Positions 1 through 6,643 of a stretch of DNA of 6,811 nt are shown in pieces. The translations under genes were made by a program, and so were the position numbers. Below the pieces are notes generated by a model. That model had not been told where the DNA came from, ran no database searches, and worked only from the letters and a program-made list of their open reading frames with translations. Each line of letters begins with the position of its first letter. Position 1 is the first letter of the stretch. The DNA comes from Bacilli bacterium (GTDB taxonomy: Bacteria; Bacillota_I; Bacilli_A; RFN20; CAG-288): NCBI GenBank assembly GCA_900763245.1, contig CAAFJQ010000101.1, forward strand, positions 1 to 6,811. The letters are read 5' to 3'.

Positions 1-4
1 AATT

Positions 5-1024
5 ATGGAAGACAATAAAAAGATGTTCAAAGACAGAGTAACAATTTATGAAGTCGCAAAAGTCGCTGGAGTCTCTTTGGCAACGGTCAGCCGTGTCATC
101 AACAACCATCAGAATGTCACGGAAAAGACAAAGAAAGCTGTCAATGATGCTATCCAGAGATTAGGATACAAGCCTTCTGCATTAGCACAGGGTTTAGCAA
201 ATTCACGTTCCACCAATATCGGAATCATGATCCCTTCCACAGGGTATTCGTATGTTTCCAATATGTTGGACGGCATGATCGAAGTCGCCAAGATTTATAA
301 ATATATCACCTCGATTTTCATCACTAAGAGAACCAAGGAAGATTCCGGTGCTGTCATCGAATCTTTGATCAAGTCCCATGTCGATGGCGCAGTCATCTAT
401 GATGATGAACTCGGCACTGATGAAATCCGTTCTATCCAGAACTATCATATTCCGCTCATTGTCGTCGGACATGATATGGAAGGCGATTCTTTGGGAAGCA
501 TCATCATCGAATACAAGGATCCGGTCATGGATGTCGTCAAGGAACACATGATGTCAACAAAAGAGGATGATGTCTTCATTCTCGACATCGTCAATCAGGG
601 CAAGATGCTCGATGAGATCAGAGACGGACTTCTTGACTATGCCAAGGCCAACAACAGACATATCGAGACGATCACCCTCAATGATTCCTATAGCATTGTC
701 TATCCTGCCATGAAGGAATATTTCAAGACGCATCGCAAAGGCTATTTTGTCGCTCCTCGCGATTCTTTGGCCACTGCTGTTGTCAATGCCGCTCTTGAAT
801 CAGGACTCAGAATTCCGGAAGACATCGAAGTCCTTTCCGCTATCGGAAGCAAGGTTTCCTATATGACAAGACCTGAAATCTCTTCCTTCTCCATGGATAT
901 GTTCAAGGTCGGTTCTGTCGCTGTCAGAATGTTGACAAAGCTTTTGAATGAGAACGAGCAGTCTGCTCCTCAGAAGACTTTCCGTTTCCGTGCAACTTAT
1001 AACAAACGTTCTACGACAAAGTAA
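5..1024 (+). CDS. LacI/GalR-family transcriptional regulator, CcpA-like
   Basis: This 339-residue protein is a DNA-binding transcriptional regulator. Residues 12-31 (VTIYEVAKVAGVSLATVSRV) form a textbook LacI-family helix-turn-helix, followed by the hinge segment around LGYKPSALAQGLA (53-65), whose Leu64 would enter the minor groove. Residues 70-335 match the periplasmic-binding-protein-like core. Similarity to CcpA is visible at the N terminus, around IYKY (97-100), in VGSVAVRMLTKLLN (302-315) and in the C-terminal RSTTK. However, the usual effector-pocket motifs of the family (GTDE, GFD) are replaced by APRDS and SAIGS, so it may be a divergent CcpA or a paralogue; I therefore give no symbol. 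The ATG at base 5 leaves only four upstream bases, so its ribosome binding site cannot be judged; Met7 is an alternative start. It is 19 bases upstream of ezrA on the same strand and probably in the same transcript. The target operators are unknown. Confidence 0.9.
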   Translation: MEDNKKMFKDRVTIYEVAKVAGVSLATVSRVINNHQNVTEKTKKAVNDAIQRLGYKPSALAQGLANSRSTNIGIMIPSTGYSYVSNMLDGMIEVAKIYKYITSIFITKRTKEDSGAVIESLIKSHVDGAVIYDDELGTDEIRSIQNYHIPLIVVGHDMEGDSLGSIIIEYKDPVMDVVKEHMMSTKEDDVFILDIVNQGKMLDEIRDGLLDYAKANNRHIETITLNDSYSIVYPAMKEYFKTHRKGYFVAPRDSLATAVVNAALESGLRIPEDIEVLSAIGSKVSYMTRPEISSFSMDMFKVGSVAVRMLTKLLNENEQSAPQKTFRFRATYNKRSTTK

Positions 1025-1043
1025 AACAGGGTAGGAGTTTATA

Positions 1044-2762
1044 ATGTATCTCCCATTCTTGATGAGCGGTGCTGCTATTGCAGTCATTTCCGTTGCTTCC
1101 GTTGTTGTTGTCGCCGGTTTGATTGTCGGTGCTATTCTGTTGCACAAGCACCGCTTCTCTTCTGCAAGCAACAATCTGAAAAACAGTTACAGTGAGATTC
1201 ATTTTCGCTTATCCAACAATTGCGAAACTGCTTTGAAACGTCTTGAAACCTTAGGAAAATACTCTGATTACTATCAGAGCATCTATGAGGAAAGGAAAAA
1301 GCAGTATCAGGATATTTCCGAACGTAAAGATAAAGCGATTGCTGTTTCTCTTGCTTCGCTTGAGGAATTGGTCAAATCGAAAGAATATCGAAAAATCAGA
1401 GAGATCGAGACTGAAATCAGCGATGATCTTGCTGCTTTTAACAAGTCCGTCTCCGATTTTGCATCTGACTTATCCACTCTTCTTCAGGAAGACGATGTGA
1501 CGAATTCTGCTTCTGTTCCTGTCAAAGCCAAGCACAGACAGGTTGAGACTTTCTATAACGAACACAAAAACGAACTGATCAGTTCTGGCCCTTCTTTCGA
1601 ATTCATCATTTCGGATTCCAAGGCAAAGATCGAAAAATTCCAGCTTTTGACCAATGAGGCCAAATATGATGAGGCCAAGGAGCTTCTTAAGGATCTCGAT
1701 CAGGTTCTTACTGCAACAGTCGATATCATGGATCAGCTTCCGCTTCTGGAAGCAAGTGTCTGCACGGTTTTGCCTGATAAGATTTCCGATCTCATGAAGA
1801 CCTATCGAGATATGCTCGATGAGAATTTTGTCATCGATTTCCTCCATGTCGATGAAAAGGTCGATAAGATAAACCAGCAGATCTCTGAGCTGAAACAGAA
1901 GATAACCTATCTTGATGTCAGCGGCGTCAAAGATAAAATCGATTGCATTCAGTCTGAGATCACAGATATCAATGCTGCATTCGAAGACGAAAAGAATGCA
2001 AAGATCAATTTCCTCAACGCTCATAATCTGATGGATGATTCAACCTATGATGATGAAAGAAAGTACAGCAAGCTGATTCTTTCTCTTCCGAAATATCAGC
2101 AGGTTTACCTTCTCAATCAGAAATATGTCGATCAGATGTTCGCACTGAAGACTGATATTGAGAACATCGGCATTCTGAAGCGTCAGCTCGATTCCTATCT
2201 CGATACTTCCAATCGCCAGCCTTATACGCTGATCATGAAGAAGACTTCTGAAATGAGAAGCGAGATGACTAAATGCGAAAGAACGATGAAAGACTATGAG
2301 TCTTATATCGATTCTTTAAAACAGTCGACTGAAGATATTTATCAAGGCCTTCGCGAGACCTTTTTCAATATCATCAAGATGAGAAACAAAATCCGCAAAT
2401 TAGGCATCGATGATCTTCTTGAAAGCAGCGACTTCAGAATCAATCGTTATTTGGCTGAAATCAAAGAAATCAGTGATAGACTTCAGGTCCTTCCGCTTGA
2501 TGTCAATGAGATTCAGGCACGTTATGATTCGCTTCATGACGATTGCGAAGTGTTCCTTACAGAATCCGCAAGAAAACTGGATGATGCCTCTAAAGCAGAG
2601 CAGGCTATTGTCTACGCTAACGCCTATCGTCCTGATTACACCGATTGCGATAGCCTTGTTTCACAGGCTGAGAAAGCATATTACGAGTCTGATTTCTCTC
2701 GCGCATACTCCTGTGCCGTTGAAGCAAACAATTCTTTCAGAGAGCTCTCTGCAGAAAGATAA
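1044..2762 (+). CDS. ezrA: Septation ring formation regulator EzrA
   Basis: EzrA is a membrane-anchored cell-division protein of Bacillota that interacts with FtsZ, limits formation of extra Z rings and helps coordinate septal wall synthesis. The 572-residue length fits the family (about 560-575). Residues about 8-33 are one hydrophobic membrane span with no charged residue, followed by HKHR, which fits the usual N-out, C-in topology. The remainder is almost all charged, heptad-like helix, as expected for the spectrin-like cytoplasmic arc. The C-terminal end is the most recognisable part: LPLDVNE, then QAIVYANAYRPDY, then a segment ending ESDFSRAYSCAVEA, which lines up with the end of Bacillus EzrA. 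The start is supported by TAGGAG at 1032-1037, six bases before the ATG. The desulfurase gene begins three bases after its stop. Sequence identity to model EzrA proteins seems low, as is normal for this family. Confidence 0.87.
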   Translation: MYLPFLMSGAAIAVISVASVVVVAGLIVGAILLHKHRFSSASNNLKNSYSEIHFRLSNNCETALKRLETLGKYSDYYQSIYEERKKQYQDISERKDKAIAVSLASLEELVKSKEYRKIREIETEISDDLAAFNKSVSDFASDLSTLLQEDDVTNSASVPVKAKHRQVETFYNEHKNELISSGPSFEFIISDSKAKIEKFQLLTNEAKYDEAKELLKDLDQVLTATVDIMDQLPLLEASVCTVLPDKISDLMKTYRDMLDENFVIDFLHVDEKVDKINQQISELKQKITYLDVSGVKDKIDCIQSEITDINAAFEDEKNAKINFLNAHNLMDDSTYDDERKYSKLILSLPKYQQVYLLNQKYVDQMFALKTDIENIGILKRQLDSYLDTSNRQPYTLIMKKTSEMRSEMTKCERTMKDYESYIDSLKQSTEDIYQGLRETFFNIIKMRNKIRKLGIDDLLESSDFRINRYLAEIKEISDRLQVLPLDVNEIQARYDSLHDDCEVFLTESARKLDDASKAEQAIVYANAYRPDYTDCDSLVSQAEKAYYESDFSRAYSCAVEANNSFRELSAER

Positions 2763-2765
2763 TCA

Positions 2766-3908
2766 ATGAAATACAATATCTATTTTGACTGTGCCAGCAC
2801 AGTCAAGCCATATCCTGAAGTCTTGAAAGTCTTCAGCGATATTTCTATGAACGATTTTGCCAATGCATCCTCCAATCATGCATTAGGTTTTCAATGTTCG
2901 TCCATTCTTTTAAGAGCGAGAACACAGGTTGCAAAATACCTTCATGTTCTTCCGGAAGAAGTCATCTTCACCTCTGGTGCAAGCGAAGGAAACAACCTCG
3001 CCATCAAAGGGACCGCTTATCACAATAAAGGATGGGCAAAAAGAATCGTTACGACAAAAGCGGAACATCCGTCCGTTCTGAATGTTTTCAAAAAGCTGGA
3101 AGAAGAAGGCTTTGATGTCGTCTATCTTGATTATGATGAAGAAGGAAAACTTGATCTAGAACAGCTGAAAGAGGCACTGAAAGTTCCGACCTCTCTTGTT
3201 TCTGTGATGTCTGTCAACAATGAAGTCGGCTTCATCTTCCCTGTCGATGAGATCTATTCGATTGTAAAGAAGAATTCAAGAGCTGTCGTTCATGTCGATG
3301 CAACACAGTCTGTCACAAAAGAAAACCTGAATCCCAGCTCTTATGATCTGATGACTTTTTCTGGCCATAAGATTGGTGGACTGAAGGGCTCTGGTGTTCT
3401 TGTCAAAAAGAAAAACGTTGTCCTTGACGAGCAGATCCTCGGAGGTGAGCAGGAAAACGGAATGAGAGCCGGAACGACTCCTTTAGGACTGGACTGCTCT
3501 ATTGCAACTGCGCTTCGTCTATCGATGTCCACGCAGAATCAACGAAGAGAACAGGCAAAAAAGATCAATACTTACTTACGAGAAGAGCTTTCCAAGATCG
3601 ATGAGATTGAAATCACATCGAAGGGGAACTGCTCTCCGTTCATGCTCTCTTTTGCTCTGAAGCTGCATAAGGGTTCCATCATTGCAGAATCGCTGAGCAA
3701 TATGGGTGTCTATGTTTCGACAAAGTCAGCGTGTTCAAGCAGAGAGGAAGGATATTCTTATGTTCTGAAAAATGCCGGATACGATGAAGTCATCGCATCC
3801 AACGGCATTCGTCTTTCTTTCTCTGGAACAGAGGATATGAAAGATGCAGTCGATTTCATCTCAGCATTAAAAGAAGTTTTGTCTTCGGTCAAGATCAAGG
3901 AGAATTAG
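2766..3908 (+). CDS. nifZ: Cysteine desulfurase, NifZ-like partner of ThiI (NifS/IscS family)
   Basis: This is a pyridoxal-phosphate enzyme that converts cysteine to alanine and carries the released sulfur as a persulfide. In 380 residues the class V aminotransferase landmarks are all visible: YFDCAST (6-12), TSGASEGNN (69-77), AEHPSV with the cofactor-stacking His101, NNEVG (151-155), HVDATQ (176-181) with the cofactor-binding Asp178 and Gln181, and SGHK with the Schiff-base lysine Lys202. The catalytic cysteine is Cys323 in STKSACSS. The start lies three bases after the ezrA stop, and the gene ends three bases before thiI, so translation is probably coupled. The symbol follows from this position: in Bacillus subtilis the desulfurase NifZ is encoded beside thiI, near ezrA, and supplies sulfur for tRNA 4-thiouridine. 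Family membership is certain; assignment as NifZ rather than a general IscS/NifS rests on context. The Shine-Dalgarno sequence is weak (AGAAAGA inside the end of ezrA). Confidence 0.93.
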   Translation: MKYNIYFDCASTVKPYPEVLKVFSDISMNDFANASSNHALGFQCSSILLRARTQVAKYLHVLPEEVIFTSGASEGNNLAIKGTAYHNKGWAKRIVTTKAEHPSVLNVFKKLEEEGFDVVYLDYDEEGKLDLEQLKEALKVPTSLVSVMSVNNEVGFIFPVDEIYSIVKKNSRAVVHVDATQSVTKENLNPSSYDLMTFSGHKIGGLKGSGVLVKKKNVVLDEQILGGEQENGMRAGTTPLGLDCSIATALRLSMSTQNQRREQAKKINTYLREELSKIDEIEITSKGNCSPFMLSFALKLHKGSIIAESLSNMGVYVSTKSACSSREEGYSYVLKNAGYDEVIASNGIRLSFSGTEDMKDAVDFISALKEVLSSVKIKEN

Positions 3909-3911
3909 GCC

Positions 3912-5087
3912 ATGAATACAGATATGATCATCATTTTCTTCGGTGAGCTTTCCACAAAGGGAAAGAACATCATGAACTTTATCCGTCTTTTAGGAAACAA
4001 TATCAAATATGCACTTCGTGATTTCAAGAATCTCACCTATGAAATCAGAAAAGACCATATCATCATTCTTCTTAACGGAGAAGATTTTTCCGAGGTCAAA
4101 AAGCCTTTGAAGAAGGTATCCGGAATCGGTTCTTTTGCGCTTGCAAAGAATGTCGACAAGAATATGGATGCCATCTCTGAAGAAGCAAAAGAAGTCTATC
4201 TCCTTTCTAAAAAGACCACTTTCAAAGTGGAAACAAGAAGAGCGGACAAGGATTTCCCGATTCACTCCGATGACGTCAGCAGAAAGGTTGGCTCTTATAT
4301 CCTTCGCTCTGTTGAAACAGCAAAAGTCGATGTCCATAATCCGGAAGTCATGATTCATATCATGATCAGATTGGAAGGGGCCTATGTCTATGCCATCAAG
4401 GAAAAGGGAATGGGCGGTTATCCTTTAGGCATCGCCGGAAAATCTCTTTGCCTTCTCAGCGGTGGCATCGATTCTCCTGTTGCTGCCTATCTGATGATGA
4501 AAAGAGGAGTCAAGCTGGAGTGCATCCACTTTGCAGCGCCTCCTTATACCTCTCAGGCTGTCATCGATAAGATTCACGATCTTCTTCATGTCCTGAATGA
4601 ATATCAGCCCGATATCAAATTATATGTCGTTCCGTTCACGGAACTGGAAAGAAAGATCTATGAAGTCGCAGGTCCTAGCTATTGCGTCACCGTCATGAGA
4701 AGAATGATGATGAGAATTGCAGAAAGAATCGCAAACAAACACAATGACCTTATCCTTTCTTCCGGCGAAAGCATCGGACAGGTTGCTTCTCAGACGCTTC
4801 CTTCGATGAAGGTCATCGAAGAGTGCTGCCATCTTCCGATGGTCAGACCTCTTGCCTGTACAGATAAGAGCGAGATCATTCAGATTGCGAAAGATATCGG
4901 CACCTATGATATTTCAATCCGTCCGTTTGAGGATTGCTGCACCATCTTCACACTGAAAGATCCTGTCACGCATCCTAGCCTTGAAGTCGTCAATAAGATC
5001 GAATCCGAATTCGATTGGCAGACAATGGTCAGCGATTGTGTGAAGAACACAACTGCAGAGCATGTCACTTTAGAGGAAGAATTCTAA
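3912..5087 (+). CDS. thiI: tRNA 4-thiouridine synthetase ThiI (short form, no rhodanese domain)
   Basis: ThiI adenylates and thiolates uridine 8 of tRNA to make 4-thiouridine, a near-UV sensor and stability mark; in some bacteria it also serves thiamine thiazole synthesis. The 391 residues contain an N-terminal ferredoxin-like region starting at IIIFFGELSTKGKN, a THUMP RNA-binding domain to about residue 165, then the PP-loop ATPase domain with the signature SGGIDSP at 183-189. Lys319 in the TDKSEI segment matches the conserved adenylation-site lysine. Cys342 and Cys343 in EDCCTIF cover the position of the sulfur-handling cysteine Cys344 of Escherichia coli. The protein ends about 50 residues later, so the C-terminal rhodanese domain of the E. 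coli enzyme is absent, as in Bacillus. The start is supported by AAGGAG at 3897-3902, nine bases before the ATG. The desulfurase directly upstream is the likely sulfur donor. It is the last gene of the operon and is followed by a strong terminator. Confidence 0.96.
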   Translation: MNTDMIIIFFGELSTKGKNIMNFIRLLGNNIKYALRDFKNLTYEIRKDHIIILLNGEDFSEVKKPLKKVSGIGSFALAKNVDKNMDAISEEAKEVYLLSKKTTFKVETRRADKDFPIHSDDVSRKVGSYILRSVETAKVDVHNPEVMIHIMIRLEGAYVYAIKEKGMGGYPLGIAGKSLCLLSGGIDSPVAAYLMMKRGVKLECIHFAAPPYTSQAVIDKIHDLLHVLNEYQPDIKLYVVPFTELERKIYEVAGPSYCVTVMRRMMMRIAERIANKHNDLILSSGESIGQVASQTLPSMKVIEECCHLPMVRPLACTDKSEIIQIAKDIGTYDISIRPFEDCCTIFTLKDPVTHPSLEVVNKIESEFDWQTMVSDCVKNTTAEHVTLEEEF

Positions 5088-5092
5088 GATAC

Positions 5093-5118
5093 AAAAAAGG
5101 AGCTTCGGCTCCTTTTTT
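5093..5118 (+). terminator. Intrinsic terminator after thiI (works in either direction)
   Basis: A perfect 11-bp stem, AAAAAAGGAGC pairing with GCTCCTTTTTT, closes on a TTCG loop with the very stable C(UUCG)G arrangement and begins five bases after the thiI stop. The A-run on the left gives a T-run on the other strand, so it could also stop leftward transcripts that read past rplT. Confidence 0.92.
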
Positions 5119-5153
5119 AAAACAACTTTGATCAGCTGAATGAAAACAGCAAT

Positions 5154-5183
5154 AAAAAAGAAGACCTTGCGATCTTCTTTTTT
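5154..5183 (-). terminator. Intrinsic terminator of the infC-rpmI-rplT operon
   Basis: Read on the minus strand, AAAAAAGAAGA pairs with TCTTCTTTTTT over 11 bp; the stem then extends by a U-G and a C-G pair and closes on a GCAA tetraloop of the GNRA type. A six-T tract follows. It starts 12 bases after the rplT stop. The plus-strand version has a C-A mismatch in the stem, so the better terminator is on the minus strand, matching the operon it ends. Confidence 0.9.
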
Positions 5184-5195
5184 GTGTTTTGTTGA

Positions 5196-5555
5196 TTACT
5201 TGCTTGCGATAGCGTTCTTTGCAGTTTCAGCAAGATTCTTGAACTCTTCGGCGTTGGAACCGGCGATTTCACTGAGCATCTTTCTGTTGAGCTGGATGTC
5301 AGCAAGCTTCAATCCATACATGAACTGGGAATAGGAGATTCCGTTGAGCTTGCAAGCTGCAGAGATACGGCGGATCCAAAGCTTTCTGTAGTCCTGCTTT
5401 CTTTCCTTACGGCCGTTAAATGCATGTGCATCAGCCTTTAAGGTAGCTTCCTTAGCAGTCTTGAAAAGCTTATGTCTGGCTCCGTAGAAGCCTTCAGCTC
5501 TCTTTAAAATCTTTTTACGGCTGTCATGTCTGACTGTACCACGTTTAACTCTCAT
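5196..5555 (-). CDS. rplT: 50S ribosomal protein L20
   Basis: L20 is an early-assembling protein that binds 23S rRNA and is needed for building the large ribosomal subunit; in Bacillota it also represses its own operon by binding the infC leader RNA. The 119 residues are the standard length and sequence: a basic N-terminal extension beginning MRVKRGTVRHDSRKKILK, then AEGFYGAR, the tract RKQDYRKLWIRRI (52-64), and the globular end with SYSQFMYGLKLADIQLNRK. The start is supported by GAGAGG on the minus strand (5565-5570), about nine bases before the ATG. It lies 16 bases after the rpmI stop and is the last gene of the operon. Nothing is missing or unusual in the protein. Confidence 0.98.
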   Translation of the reverse strand: MRVKRGTVRHDSRKKILKRAEGFYGARHKLFKTAKEATLKADAHAFNGRKERKQDYRKLWIRRISAACKLNGISYSQFMYGLKLADIQLNRKMLSEIAGSNAEEFKNLAETAKNAIASK

Positions 5556-5571
5556 TGTTACTTACCTCTCT

Positions 5572-5766
5572 TTACTTGCTGATAAGCCCAGTCATCTTCT
5601 TAGACTCGAGGCTGTTAAGGTATCTGGCCTTACGATTGTGACGGATCATCTTATGGGTCTTATTGTGAGAGAGGTGGCTTGTATTCTGGTTCCACTTCTT
5701 GACCTTGCCGCTAGCTGTGATTTTGAATCTCTTAACGGCACCACGTTTACTCTTCATTTTAGGCAT
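5572..5766 (-). CDS. rpmI: 50S ribosomal protein L35
   Basis: L35 is a small, very basic protein of the large ribosomal subunit. The 64 residues match the family end to end: the start MPKMKSKRGAVKRFK is the classic L35 N terminus, followed by TASGKVKK and the basic stretch HLSHNKTHKMIRHNRKAR. The first ATG (5764-5766) is chosen over the second one three codons later because the family begins MPKMK and because AGGAGG (minus strand, 5776-5781) sits nine bases upstream. The first eight bases of the gene overlap the end of infC in another frame, so the two genes are probably translationally coupled. Confidence 0.98.
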   Translation of the reverse strand: MPKMKSKRGAVKRFKITASGKVKKWNQNTSHLSHNKTHKMIRHNRKARYLNSLESKKMTGLISK

Positions 5767-6340
5767 TTTTCTGGCCCTCCTGTTTCTTTGAAGCTTTTGG
5801 ATTCAGCATGATGGAATAATCTTTGCCGACTAATTCCGGCTCTTTCTCAGTAGTTGAATAATCACTGACCATGGACATGAATGTAGCGAGTGTCTCTTTG
5901 ACGATATCCATTCTCTGCATCATTCTGCCTTTGATGTAGACAGAAACCTTGACCTTCATGCCATCTTCAAGAAACTTGATGGCGGCTTTGGCTTTGGTCT
6001 CCAGATCGTGCTTATCAGTCGTAGCCGTAAAACGAACTTCCTTGACGACAGTCTTCTTCTGATTCTTCTTTGCTTCCTTGGCCTTCTTGTCTTTGTCGAA
6101 TTTGTACTTGCCATAATCGACAATTTTGCAGACTGGCGGGTGTGCCTGAGGAGAAACACAAAGAATATCCATCCGATATTCATAGGATTTCTGTAAGGCA
6201 ACTCTCATCGGGACAACGCCGAAGCTTTCTCCCTCAGGGCCGATAAGAAGCACTTCTTTGAAGTGAATCCTTTCGTTGACTAATTCGCGGTCGTTATTGT
6301 TTTTCGGACGGAACTGCTGACCTTGATACTTGTTTGATAT
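5759..6340 (-). CDS. infC: Translation initiation factor IF-3, with an AUA start codon
   Basis: IF3 binds the 30S subunit, keeps the subunits apart and rejects wrong start codons and initiator tRNAs. From the proposed start the protein has 193 residues: a short variable arm, the N-terminal domain beginning RELVNERI (18-25), the signature PPVCKIVDYGK (68-78), a lysine-rich linker (about 79-98), and the C-terminal domain from KEVRF (100-104) with IKGR (136-139). Without a canonical start a gene finder would begin at the GTG at 6251-6253, deleting the first 29 residues including the conserved LVNERI strand. In the upstream frame there is no ATG, GTG or TTG before the TAA at 6356-6358. The codon with a proper ribosome binding site is ATA at 6338-6340, nine bases after GGAGG. 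infC is known in other bacteria for rare starts such as AUU, through which IF3 restrains its own synthesis. The stop overlaps the start of rpmI. Confidence 0.93.
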   Translation of the reverse strand: MSNKYQGQQFRPKNNNDRELVNERIHFKEVLLIGPEGESFGVVPMRVALQKSYEYRMDILCVSPQAHPPVCKIVDYGKYKFDKDKKAKEAKKNQKKTVVKEVRFTATTDKHDLETKAKAAIKFLEDGMKVKVSVYIKGRMMQRMDIVKETLATFMSMVSDYSTTEKEPELVGKDYSIMLNPKASKKQEGQKNA

Positions 6341-6349
6341 AAGACTAAT

Positions 6350-6354
6350 CCTCC
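6350..6354 (-). promoter_or_regulatory. Ribosome binding site that decides the infC start
   Basis: On the minus strand a strong GGAGG is followed after nine bases by the in-frame ATA at 6338-6340. The only other near-start codon in frame, ATT at 6347-6349, directly touches GGAGG and is too close to serve. The site lies 11 bases downstream of the attenuator T-run, so it is transcribed only on read-through. Confidence 0.75.
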
Positions 6355-6365
6355 ATTATGCTAAG

Positions 6366-6399
6366 AAAAAACGGGCTTCCCAATTAAGAGAAACCCGTT
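6366..6399 (-). terminator. Attenuator terminator in the infC leader
   Basis: On the minus strand AACGGGTTTC (6399-6390) pairs with GAAGCCCGTT (6379-6370) over 10 bp including one U-G pair, with a 10-base loop, and ends in six Ts (6371-6366). It lies between the infC promoter and the infC ribosome binding site, so a terminator here must act as a switch. GGCTT at 6405-6401 can pair with AAGCC at 6378-6374, which would break the terminator stem and could form part of the anti-terminator. Confidence 0.85.
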
Positions 6400-6545
6400 A
6401 AAGCCAATTGATAGCGCACCAAAACAATAATACGAATATTGATTGTCATGTGCGATTTCAACTCAAGCTGTTGACCTACCGAAACGAGATTCAGTCAGGT
6501 GAGAACGGGAGTTCTCTTTCTTAGTTGCGTTTTTTCGCGTTGATT

Positions 6546-6574
6546 ATTCTACACAATTACGAATAGGATGTCAA
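6546..6574 (-). promoter_or_regulatory. Sigma-A type promoter of infC-rpmI-rplT
   Basis: On the minus strand a perfect -35 box TTGACA (6574-6569) and a -10 box TAGAAT (6551-6546, five of six consensus bases) are separated by exactly 17 bases. Transcription should start at about 6540, giving the structured leader. The strength fits a ribosomal operon limited by downstream attenuation. Confidence 0.88.
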
Positions 6575-6594
6575 CGATTTTCGATTGACTTTGT

Positions 6595-6643
6595 AGTTGT
6601 TCAGTGATTTTGTCCCTAAAAGTTGTTCTGTAATTTTGTCCCT
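6595..6643 (+). repeat. Two tandem-spaced direct repeats of 23 bases
   Basis: Bases 6595-6617 and 6621-6643 are direct repeats with 21 of 23 positions the same, starting AGTTGTTC and ending TTTTGTCCCT, with starts 26 bases apart. They differ at A-to-T and G-to-A inside. Two contacts about two and a half helical turns apart would suit a DNA-binding protein such as a transposase. Confidence 0.8.

Larger units (their letters stand above)
6341..6540 (-). promoter_or_regulatory. Structured infC leader RNA, probably an L20-responsive attenuator
   Basis: About 200 transcribed bases precede infC and fold well by eye. CAACT (6527-6523) pairs with AGTTG (6463-6459) to close a junction holding two hairpins: GAGAAC/GTTCTC (6516-6511 with 6506-6501, loop TCCC), and ACCT plus ACTGAA paired with TTCGGT plus AGGT (6500-6490 with 6483-6474, one bulged G). 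A second domain pairs CGCAC (6454-6450) with GTGCG (6419-6415) around an AT-rich TTCG-loop hairpin (6445-6425). The intrinsic terminator follows. In Bacillus subtilis the infC operon is controlled by L20, which binds the leader and promotes premature termination. The same gene order and leader layout support the same mechanism here; L20 binding itself is inferred. Confidence 0.78.

Noticed and set aside
203..547. A 114-codon minus-strand open frame inside the LacI-type gene, and similar open frames opposite ezrA, nifZ and thiI
   Set aside because: They lie wholly within genes with clear family motifs, have no convincing ribosome binding sites, and their translations show low-complexity mirror composition and no recognisable domain.
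5759..6253. infC starting at the GTG at 6251-6253
   Set aside because: This would remove the conserved LVNERI strand of the IF3 N-terminal domain, and there is no ribosome binding site at that GTG.
6347..6349. ATT as the infC start, by analogy with other bacteria
   Set aside because: It directly abuts GGAGG with no spacing; the AUA nine bases away has the right distance. It remains the second choice.
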